DNA of 64,000 bases, taken from assembly GCF_020149935.1 (NCBI RefSeq), contig NZ_CP083757.1:4055501-4119500 (forward strand), read 5' to 3'. This document shows positions 17,334 through 24,095 of this stretch, piece by piece. Within the stretch, counting starts at the first letter, position 1. Every line of letters begins with the position of its first letter. The translations under genes and the position numbers were made by a program. The notes beneath the pieces are model-generated. The model searched no databases and had not been told where the DNA came from. It saw only the letters and a list, made by a program, of their open reading frames with translations. Source of the stretch: Marinilongibacter aquaticus (lineage in GTDB: Bacteria; Bacteroidota; Bacteroidia; Cytophagales; Spirosomataceae).

Positions 17334-18032
17334 TCATTGAATTGTTTCCAGATAGAGCCGCTGAAGGTCGGTAGCGTTTATCTCATTAGATTTCAAAGAG
17401 TGCACGATCGTTCCGTGCTTTATGATCCCGATATGGGTACCCACGTTTACGGCATTGAAAATGTCATGTGTGGCCATTAATACTGCTCGCCCTTCTTGGC
17501 AAAAGCTCTGTATGGTCCCGGTAAATTCATCCGTAGCTTTTGGGTCCAGGCCGCTGGTGGGCTCGTCCATTATCAGTGCCCCGGCATTTTTGGCAATGGC
17601 AATGGCAATTCCGACTTTCTGTCTCATTCCCTTTGAATAGGACTTCAGTCTCTTTCGAAAGGCAGTCTCCTGCAGCCCAGCCCGTTGAAGAAAGGCGGAC
17701 AGTTCTTCATCCGAATAGGAAAAGCCCGAAAGAGCACTGAAAAAGCGTACATTTTCCAAGCCAGAGAGCATAGGGTAAAGCATGACGATTTCAGGAATGT
17801 AGGCCAGGTGTTTTTTTGTTTCCAGAGGTTTTTCGCCTACATCGATGTTATGTATATATGCTTTCCCGCCATCGGGTTTGATAAAGTTCAACAGGATGTT
17901 GATGGTCGTTGACTTTCCGGCACCGTTTGCTCCCAGAAGGCAGTAAACTTCTCCTGGTTTTACTTCCAGACTTACCCCCTTTAACACCTCCTGTCTGCCA
18001 TAGTTTTTTACGAGCTGTTCTGTTTTTATCAT
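17334..18032 (-). CDS. ABC transporter ATP-binding protein
   Basis: 232 residues, a complete single nucleotide-binding domain: Walker A GANGAGKST (34-42), Q-loop region, signature SKGMRQ (133-138) in place of LSGGQ, as is common in the CcmA/NatA/NosF group, and Walker B with ALIMDEPTSGLDP (about 152-164), followed by the H-loop MATHD. It powers the two permeases encoded directly downstream (9-base gap). It lies 53 bases after the propeller lipoprotein gene, with a GC-rich hairpin in the gap. Confidence 0.93.
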   Translation of the reverse strand: MIKTEQLVKNYGRQEVLKGVSLEVKPGEVYCLLGANGAGKSTTINILLNFIKPDGGKAYIHNIDVGEKPLETKKHLAYIPEIVMLYPMLSGLENVRFFSALSGFSYSDEELSAFLQRAGLQETAFRKRLKSYSKGMRQKVGIAIAIAKNAGALIMDEPTSGLDPKATDEFTGTIQSFCQEGRAVLMATHDIFNAVNVGTHIGIIKHGTIVHSLKSNEINATDLQRLYLETIQ

Positions 18033-18055
18033 GTCCGTTTTAAAAAAAGGATTTG

Positions 18056-18077
18056 AGGGCGTGCATTCAAACGCCCT
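18056..18077 (-). other. Hairpin between the uptake genes and the exporter genes
   Basis: AGGGCGT (18056-18062) pairs with ACGCCCT (18071-18077) around 8 bases. On the transcribed (minus) strand a T-rich run follows about 8 bases later, so it may act as a leaky terminator that lowers expression of the exporter genes. Confidence 0.45.
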
Positions 18078-18085
18078 GCTTTTAT

Positions 18086-19279
18086 TTAGTTTAACTCGTC
18101 GAGGCCGGTACAGGTACCACTCGACATGGTGACCTTTTTAGCCACTGTTTCATCGTCAATACCGTAGGAGTAGATGGCATTTTCAGAAGAAGAGGAAACG
18201 ACGAAAAGAATAGAGTCTTCCCCGAACTTTCGCATAATGGATGTGCTCGAGCCATAAATGTTTGGCAAAGCAGCCGAAAGCTCGCCCAAATCGGTCTGTT
18301 GGCTGAGATTTATCCGTCGAAATCGGTAATTGGGGCCATTTATTTCATAAGCGTCCGAGGGGTCTTGTATCTGGGTCGTGAAGGCAAGGCCATTGTCGAA
18401 AAGGTAAAGGCCGGAGCAGTCTTTCCCGGTAGCTTCTTTGAGGTCAAAGAAATAGTTTGGATCAAAATCCGTTTGGCCTTTTTCAATACGTAAAATTCCA
18501 CTGGGTTTGCTTGAAGCCCCCTGAGCCTGAATGTACAGATCCCCATTGCCGTCCAAAGCAAAGCCATTCACGGAAGAGCCGGCAAGGAAGACATTGGCTG
18601 TCCGTCCGTCAGCGAGCAGTTTCTCAACCTTGGCCTCGGCAAGGTCAATTACTGCAACATAGGCTGAGTCGAAGGGTTTGAAATTGTCGTCAAAGTAATT
18701 GACGCCCATGAACAGTTTGCCGTCGCGGGCCTTCATGCCAAGATAATAGATCGATGAGGCACTTGGTTTTGTAATAGAGGTGAGGTCGATCTCTCCGGTT
18801 ATTTGCAATGAGGAAGGGTCAAACTTGATCAGCCTGGCCAACCCACCTCCCACAGAGGCGTAGCCTTCGGTATCGCTGATGAACGCAATGGATGAAAAGG
18901 TGTTGGCTCCAGGAACGATTAGTTTACCCGCAGAAACGGCTTTGCCCTCAGCGTCAAAGGTGTATTTATTCATTGTGGCAGGAGCACCGAAAGCGGTTAG
19001 ATAAACGGCATCGCCGTATGCCCACTGTGAAGAAAAACTCGCCAGTTCGGCGGCATTGCTGTTGTCGAGGTCGGTCAGTTCTAGGTTTTCGAGGCCTTGG
19101 ATATAAGTTGTTTGGCTTGGATAGGCCCCACCCACGTTGGATATGGCGTATTTGATTTCCGAGGTGACGACCGGGTCGGGCTCGTCGGAGCTCTCGCTTT
19201 TCGAGCAAGAAGCAATTGTCAAGGCCAAGGCTATCAGGGCTAGACTTGGTTTGGAATTGAATTTGAAATACTCTCTCAT
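18086..19279 (-). CDS. Surface propeller lipoprotein, DUF4374/XusB-like
   Basis: 397 residues. Type II signal peptide with lipobox IASC, followed by an acidic/Ser-rich linker (SESSDEPDP), the Bacteroidota pattern for surface-exposed lipoproteins. The rest has repeated beta-blades, including a KPSGILRIEKGQTDFDPNYFFD segment that matches GVLKINKGDFAFDSAYFFD of the protein at 48964-50253. That family (DUF4374) includes XusB, which binds iron-loaded siderophore at the cell surface beside a TonB receptor. It lies 17 bases downstream of the TonB receptor gene. The likely job is to capture the loaded cluster product. Family placement is by pattern comparison, ligand is inference. Confidence 0.78.
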   Translation of the reverse strand: MREYFKFNSKPSLALIALALTIASCSKSESSDEPDPVVTSEIKYAISNVGGAYPSQTTYIQGLENLELTDLDNSNAAELASFSSQWAYGDAVYLTAFGAPATMNKYTFDAEGKAVSAGKLIVPGANTFSSIAFISDTEGYASVGGGLARLIKFDPSSLQITGEIDLTSITKPSASSIYYLGMKARDGKLFMGVNYFDDNFKPFDSAYVAVIDLAEAKVEKLLADGRTANVFLAGSSVNGFALDGNGDLYIQAQGASSKPSGILRIEKGQTDFDPNYFFDLKEATGKDCSGLYLFDNGLAFTTQIQDPSDAYEINGPNYRFRRINLSQQTDLGELSAALPNIYGSSTSIMRKFGEDSILFVVSSSSENAIYSYGIDDETVAKKVTMSSGTCTGLDELN

Positions 19280-19296
19280 TTCGTATAGTTTAATTT

Positions 19297-21651
19297 TTAC
19301 TTGTTTGATTGTTGTATAAATGTTCTTACTTTCAGTTGGATCGAGCGTCCGGGCCGCTGTACGCCGTAGTTATCGTAGACTTTGGTGTTGAAAAGGTTGC
19401 TAATGTTGAAGCTTATGGCGTAACGTCCGTTTCCAATAGCATAGCTGGCCCCGGTGGCTTGGACGAGTTGGCTCGGGATTTTCAACTTTTGATCTGGCGA
19501 GCCGTCATCTGCCCAATACAGATAGAACCAGTGCACATAGCCCACGTTGTACCAAATGGACAAATGATCTCCCTTTTTCAAAACAGAAGGCTTGTTGAAC
19601 AGCAACTCCGCGTTGGCAAAAAGAAATGGCAGGTTGGGAAGTCTTTGGTTGTAATGGCTAGAGCTGCCCCCTGTGCCCGCGTCTTCGGAGGGGGTTTTGC
19701 TGATGTAGTTCTGCCAGGTTCCATTGGCCGTAAGTTTCAGTTGAGAAGAAAGGTCACAATGGACTTCTCCGTCAAATCCTGTAATCTGCCCCTTTAAGAG
19801 GTTTCGGTATATCACGTACAGGGGGGAAGAGGAAGGGGGCGAAAAAATGATATTGTCTGCCCTACGGTAAAAGGCGTTTACCTCAACCCATGTTTTGCCG
19901 AATTTGTACTGCGAGCCCAGATTCAGGTTGTGGCTTGTTTCGGGAAGTAGAGAGGGATTGGGGTATACTCTTTGGTTGTACGTACCGAAAAGTTCCATTT
20001 CATCGGGCAATCTGCTTGCATATTCGTACGAAGCCTTTAGCAAAAGCGAACCGATCAAACGCCAACGAAGTGCTTGGCTTCCGCCTAAACGCGTCTTCTC
20101 GGCCTCGGCTTTGGATAAGGTACGGTTGTCTGCCGGGCTTATCGAATAACCCTGCGTGGTGTAGGCGTAATATTTCAGTGCGGTAATGCTGGTAAGTCCC
20201 AGTTCGGGGAATTCTTTCTGAAAGGCTGCTCCGGCCACAATTTTGCTGAGTTTGACGGGGTAGTTCAAGGTGAGCGGGTTGTCGTCTTTTTGCAGGTAAT
20301 TGTGCCATAGGAAATTAAATGTGAGATTCGAGGTTTCGCTAAGCCTATAAGTCAGGTTTAACCTTGCCAGCTTCGTGGTGATTTTTGTAATGGGATCTTG
20401 AATCGGGCCGCTTTCACCGCCGCTGTTGCGGCGATACACAAGAGGGGCCTGCCCATTCCAGAGGTAGGTGTTCAGGGTTGTATCGACAAATTGGTTGTGC
20501 ATCTTATTGAGCCCCAAGAATGCGTTTATGGAAAGGTGGTCTCCGATATCGTCTTTTTTGTAAACGATCCCGTTGTTCCAAGAATGTTCATCATAGTTCA
20601 CTGCACCAAAGGGCTGGGTCATAGTCCGGTTGTTCTGGATCTGTTTATCCATGCCAGAAACCGCACTGAGAAAACTCACCTCGTCGGCCCAGATTCCGGG
20701 TTTAATGCCCAGCTTGATTTTGCCGTAATGATTTGTGAAGGCGTCATGAAACCGCTTGGCTCGGTAAGGAACAGGCCGACCCGCTTGGGGCAGCTCTACA
20801 TCCACTTTATAGCTGTTGTCCGAATGGTTGAAAAACGCCGTAGCGTTTATGAAAAGGTAGGGTTTGATTTCCTTTTGTAGATTAAGGGTGGCTTGATGGG
20901 TATTGAAAGAGCCGTACGAATAGGAGGCGTCGGCATAGTCCTTGACCGTACTACGGGTTACAACATCAATTGCCCCGCCGAGTGCATCCGCTCCAAGTTT
21001 GACAGGAACCACGCCTTTATAGATCTCAACGCGGTCGATAATGTTGAGGGGCAGAATGTTGAGGTTCATTCCTGCACCTAAATAATCGAGCGGGATGCCG
21101 TCTACGAAGAACTTGACCTGCTTGCCGGATAGTCCGTGTATGTAGAAATTGGCATGGCTTCCCAAACCGCCACTTTGTCTTACCTTGATTCCAGCTGTTT
21201 GGTTCAGTATGGAGAGGGTGCCCTCTGGCCGGTTGTAATATTTTTTTGCCTCGATCACAGCTACACTCTCGGGCTTTTCCCTCGTTGCCGTAATGGTGGA
21301 CTTGGACAGAACGGTAACCGCTTTCAAAACTTTTTGGTCGGGTTGAAGAGAGAAGGAGAGCGTAATTTCATCAGCTTCGGATACAATTATTGTTTTTTCT
21401 GCGGGGATGTACCCGATGTGGCTGAAATGTATTTTGTGTTCCCCATTTGGCAGTCCGGCTAAGCGATAACTACCGTCGGCACCACTGAAGCTATGTCTGT
21501 TCAAGCTTGGGATTGAAATGATGACGGATTCCAATGGCTTCCCATCTTCGTCGGTAATCAGGCCAAAGAGTACATTGCTTTTCTGTGCCGCCGAGGGGAT
21601 GGCCATGAGTGTGAGCAGGGCAGGGAGTAGGGCGAAATACAATATTTTCAT
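19297..21651 (-). CDS. TonB-dependent outer-membrane receptor (XusA-like)
   Basis: 784 residues: signal peptide (cleavage after IPSAAQ), a carboxypeptidase-regulatory-like domain (about 25-105), then the plug (RPEGTLSILNQTAGIKVRQ, later VDGIPLDYLG, DRVEIYKGVVPV and GADALGGAIDVVTR, about 135-232), and a 22-strand barrel ending with an aromatic C-terminal strand. The plug is close to that of the receptor at 46612-48954, which sits in a XusABC-like locus, so both belong to the siderophore/metallophore type rather than the SusC type. The gene starts only 2 bases after the RRE-like gene ends, which ties import directly to the biosynthetic genes. Confidence 0.9.
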   Translation of the reverse strand: MKILYFALLPALLTLMAIPSAAQKSNVLFGLITDEDGKPLESVIISIPSLNRHSFSGADGSYRLAGLPNGEHKIHFSHIGYIPAEKTIIVSEADEITLSFSLQPDQKVLKAVTVLSKSTITATREKPESVAVIEAKKYYNRPEGTLSILNQTAGIKVRQSGGLGSHANFYIHGLSGKQVKFFVDGIPLDYLGAGMNLNILPLNIIDRVEIYKGVVPVKLGADALGGAIDVVTRSTVKDYADASYSYGSFNTHQATLNLQKEIKPYLFINATAFFNHSDNSYKVDVELPQAGRPVPYRAKRFHDAFTNHYGKIKLGIKPGIWADEVSFLSAVSGMDKQIQNNRTMTQPFGAVNYDEHSWNNGIVYKKDDIGDHLSINAFLGLNKMHNQFVDTTLNTYLWNGQAPLVYRRNSGGESGPIQDPITKITTKLARLNLTYRLSETSNLTFNFLWHNYLQKDDNPLTLNYPVKLSKIVAGAAFQKEFPELGLTSITALKYYAYTTQGYSISPADNRTLSKAEAEKTRLGGSQALRWRLIGSLLLKASYEYASRLPDEMELFGTYNQRVYPNPSLLPETSHNLNLGSQYKFGKTWVEVNAFYRRADNIIFSPPSSSPLYVIYRNLLKGQITGFDGEVHCDLSSQLKLTANGTWQNYISKTPSEDAGTGGSSSHYNQRLPNLPFLFANAELLFNKPSVLKKGDHLSIWYNVGYVHWFYLYWADDGSPDQKLKIPSQLVQATGASYAIGNGRYAISFNISNLFNTKVYDNYGVQRPGRSIQLKVRTFIQQSNK

Positions 21652-21653
21652 AT

Positions 21654-22586
21654 TTACGTACCGTATTGTATTTCGAGTATCAAACCTGCTTTTTTCATGG
21701 CCTCGTAGGCTTTTGAGCGACCATTGCCTACTATCTCGCTTCTGCGTCGAACACCGTCGGCAAGCTGCCAGATTTCCGATTCGGGACGTGTCAATTTGTG
21801 AGTTGTTTCCCTGTCCCGGTGGAGCAAGAAAATCTCATGCCCATTTCCTTTGTCCAATGGCAATATTTGCTGGTTTCGAATACAGGCGGGGTCATTGGCA
21901 GAAGAACATAGGGGTAAGCCAGCCCTTTCTTCATTGTAGGTCAAATAGCTGTGTGCATGATTGACCTTGACTGTCGTCCTTTCAAAGCCCTTCAATTCGA
22001 AAACCTGCACGGATTCCGTATTTATTGTGCCTCCCAAGCGATAATCTAAAATTTTGACGGGCACGTTTTCAGGAGAATGATTGACAATTTCGGCATGGTA
22101 AACCCCTTGGTTTATGCCTTTTGGTAATACACTGACTTTCTCCACATAGAAGAAGTCGTCTGCCGCGGTTTTCGACAGGCGAAGCTCGCCGCGACTATAT
22201 ACTTCCGAAATCAATTTATATTTACCCAAAGGAGCGTCTTCGGGCACGTTATATGTGAAATAGTAGTGTCGGCCGCTCTGTATCCCCTGCAAAATATTCA
22301 CCAGCACCTCTCTTTTGTGTGCACCGCTCAAATAGTCCGCGATGACCAAAAGAGGCAAGTTCTTGTTGAGGTAAAGCAGGGGCTTTTCGCTTTCCAGGTG
22401 TGTCGGCTGAATTGCGGGAAGGGCCAAATAGTGCCTTTCGGTAAGCATTGTGGTTCTACCCAATGGATCGATGACCCCTATTCGAACGTATGGACATACG
22501 GCCACGTCCTTCAAATGGGAGGTATTGAAGTTCCAATGAATGGTGACCGTGCTGCCCGGTAAGGTTCTTTTAGGGAAAATGCTCAT
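21654..22586 (-). CDS. Beta-sandwich protein with C-terminal PqqD/RRE-like motif
   Basis: 310 residues, no signal peptide. Residues 1-150 look like Ig-like beta-sandwich (HWNFNTSHL, VRIGVIDPLGRTTML, VPEDAPLGKYKLISEVYSRG), and residues 155-225 like a second all-beta domain. The C-terminal 55 residues (LTRPESEIWQLADGVRRRSE, then EAMKKAGLILEI) have the spacing of PqqD-type RiPP recognition elements, where an iWxLxDG-x-x-x-x-EIV helix precedes a closing GLI helix. It overlaps the upstream gene by one base (start and stop share 22586). I infer that it binds the leader of the 34-residue peptide and brings it to a modifying partner. A structure prediction could overturn this, since the motif is short and somewhat truncated. 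Confidence 0.6.
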   Translation of the reverse strand: MSIFPKRTLPGSTVTIHWNFNTSHLKDVAVCPYVRIGVIDPLGRTTMLTERHYLALPAIQPTHLESEKPLLYLNKNLPLLVIADYLSGAHKREVLVNILQGIQSGRHYYFTYNVPEDAPLGKYKLISEVYSRGELRLSKTAADDFFYVEKVSVLPKGINQGVYHAEIVNHSPENVPVKILDYRLGGTINTESVQVFELKGFERTTVKVNHAHSYLTYNEERAGLPLCSSANDPACIRNQQILPLDKGNGHEIFLLHRDRETTHKLTRPESEIWQLADGVRRRSEIVGNGRSKAYEAMKKAGLILEIQYGT

Positions 22587-23056
22587 TAATACTTTCTCAG
22601 TTTCGTGATGTTTTCTTTGGAATAGCGTTCAGGATATTGACGAAACCACTTTATTGCAGTCTCTTCTCCAAGATGGTCGTAGGTGCAGGCGATCAGGTAG
22701 GCGAGCTTATCCTCGAATTCCTTTTGGGCCGCTTCCGGATCGGTTTCATTTTTGAGTCTTTGAAGCTCCTTTTCTTTTTTGGATGCGGGCAAATGGTGGA
22801 AATACCTACCGAAATTTTTTTGGCAAAAAGCGTGATAATCCTTTGTGAAGAGGATGAAGTTGTGCCACATTTCATCCAGTATTAACAGTTCGTCGGGAAT
22901 GAAAACCCTCGGCATTTGGCACAGGTATAAGAACTTCTTTGTTTCGGTGAATAGATATGAAGCCTCGGCTTGGTCAACGGCAAACATGTCCATGAATCGA
23001 GAAAGGACATTTTCGTTATCATAGGCCAAGACCTCTTTTAATTGTTGCTTGTCCAT
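22586..23056 (-). CDS. Small WHxF/HH-motif protein (GRDP-like), possible peptide-modifying protein
   Basis: 156 residues, cytoplasmic, mostly helical. The centre carries LDEMWHNFILFTKDYHAF (about 60-77), then CQKNFGRYFHHLP. A conserved W-H-x-F, Y-x-x-F-C and H-H combination of this kind is seen in the glycine-rich-domain-protein-like family (PF07173 type), from memory. Its His and Cys residues could bind metal. It is the first gene after the peptide and hairpin, and overlaps the RRE-like gene by one base, so the two are almost certainly made together. No enzymatic reaction can be assigned; a modifying enzyme, a maturation chaperone or an immunity factor are all possible. Confidence 0.55.
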   Translation of the reverse strand: MDKQQLKEVLAYDNENVLSRFMDMFAVDQAEASYLFTETKKFLYLCQMPRVFIPDELLILDEMWHNFILFTKDYHAFCQKNFGRYFHHLPASKKEKELQRLKNETDPEAAQKEFEDKLAYLIACTYDHLGEETAIKWFRQYPERYSKENITKLRKY

Positions 23057-23085
23057 TTGCAGAAGGTTTGGGTAAGGAGATAAGG

Positions 23086-23114
23086 TAGCGGAAGGTGGAC
23101 GATACCTTCCGCTA
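23086..23114 (-). other. Strong hairpin between peptide gene and first downstream gene
   Basis: TAGCGGAAGGT (23086-23096) pairs perfectly with ACCTTCCGCTA (23104-23114) around a 7-base loop. On the minus strand it begins 9 bases after the peptide stop codon and has no T run. Such hairpins in RiPP operons protect or partly terminate the message so that peptide mRNA exceeds that of the enzymes. Confidence 0.65.
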
Positions 23115-23122
23115 ACCGGATT

Positions 23123-23227
23123 TTAGAGCGTAGCAGTACAGTGACCACAGTTACTGCAATGTGTTCCAATTCCGCTGCGAGATGCAAGGATTTCGGCTAT
23201 CAAGGCCTGCTTTCTTTGATTTTTCAT
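23123..23227 (-). CDS. Cys/His-rich 34-residue peptide, candidate RiPP precursor
   Basis: An ATG at 23225-23227 opens 34 codons ending at TAA 23123-23125. Residues 1-18 are basic then amphipathic (K2, R5, K6, then ALIAEILA at 8-15), leader-like. Residues 19-34 read GIGTHCSNCGHCTATL, a short Gly/Ser/Thr-rich core with H23, C24, C27, H29 and C30, that is, HC-x2-C-x-HC. No signal peptide. It is the first gene of the minus-strand operon, 55 bases downstream of the nearer operator and 66 bases before the next gene. Short leader plus Cys-rich core, followed by an RRE-like protein and exporters, is the usual look of a RiPP precursor. Metal binding by the core is inference. I do not recognise the family. 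Confidence 0.68.
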   Translation of the reverse strand: MKNQRKQALIAEILASRSGIGTHCSNCGHCTATL

Positions 23228-23281
23228 AGTTGTAAATTTTAGAATTGTGCCTACTCTTGAGGTGTTCGGCTTTACCTATTG

Positions 23282-23337
23282 TTGCAACAGTGTTGCAAGT
23301 ATAAGAAGCTAATTTCGTTTTTGCAACAGTGTTGCAA
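23282..23337 (-). promoter_or_regulatory. Promoter with two palindromic operators, peptide operon
   Basis: TTGCAACAGTGTTGCAA occurs at 23282-23298 and 23321-23337, each a perfect 8+1+8 palindrome, centres 39 bases apart. The -7 box TATACTTG (minus strand, 23296-23303) overlaps the first, and a -33-like GTTG (23324-23327), 20 bases away, lies in the second. Layout and sequence match 12268-12320, so one regulator, not encoded nearby, probably controls both. Palindromes of this size are usual for Fur/Zur-type or TetR-type repressors; which one is unknown. Confidence 0.8.
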
Positions 23338-23798
23338 AAGATAAGATTAAAAAAGAAGAGAAGGTTTAAGTCACAAAATGGATAAACCTGATATCGTAAA
23401 TTGAAAGAGCCTTTGCTAAAAAAAAATGAAGATTTCAGCAATTCGAAAAGTTTGGAATCTTATTTGTTCGGGTCTCGGCGAGGAAACTATATATCGTTTA
23501 TTTCTTTCCGAATTATTGATAAAAGAGACAAAAGTGCTCTACGCCATTACACAAAGGAGAAATGAAAAAACAATTCCGTTGGTTTATAACTCTCAGGCCA
23601 GTTGTTTTTGGCTATGTGTTTTTTGAGATTATTTGAATTACTATTTTGTTGTATATTCCTAGTGTATTGTAAATGAGAGTTTTGCGATACATGAAGAACA
23701 AAATATTGAACAGGCAATAACTGAATATTATTTCTAAATGTATAAAAGCTGTCCATACAAATAATTGCTGTAACCCACTCTAGATTGTTTATCCTTAT

Positions 23799-23838
23799 TT
23801 TATTGCAAATCCGTTGGCGAGCGAAAGGCTTTTGGCTT
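23799..23838 (+). repeat. 40-bp direct repeat, right border of the peptide cluster
   Basis: 37 of 40 positions match 9651-9690, same orientation. It lies about 460 bases upstream of the peptide promoter, in non-coding DNA. Confidence 0.75.
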
Positions 23839-23977
23839 GCTTTCCCGCTCTTTTTATTGAAATACGGAAAGAATAAATGCGAATTGGGATGTTTTTAGAC
23901 TAAGCATTTTAATTTTAGAGCGATAAAAATGAATTTTGCTTCGGAAAAAGTAGGGTGATCTGGGTGGTAAGCATACA

Positions 23978-24006
23978 AAAAAAATAGGAACTACTGTTCC
24001 TATTTT
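23978..24006 (-). terminator. Terminator after susD-type gene
   Basis: AAAATAGGAAC (23981-23991) pairs perfectly with GTTCCTATTTT (23996-24006) around TACT. On the minus strand a run of T follows. It lies about 90 bases after the SusD stop codon. Confidence 0.8.
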
Positions 24007-24095
24007 TCCGGTTACGTCAACATTAGCTTTTTGTACTAAGCTTATCTTAAATGTCTTTCGCTATTGAAGTGGAGGTTGCCCAGAACCCTACTTTT

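Larger units (their letters stand above)
23338..24095. other. Gene-free stretch at the cluster's outer edge
   Basis: It contains the right copy of the 40-bp repeat (23799-23838) and the susD terminator near 23981-24006. A 66-codon frame at 23426-23626 has no supporting feature. The remainder is AT-rich and unremarkable. Confidence 0.5.

Noticed and set aside
23426-23626. 66-codon open frame between the peptide promoter and the 40-bp repeat
   Set aside because: No promoter, weak start context, odd composition with no motif; it could be a second small peptide but nothing supports it.
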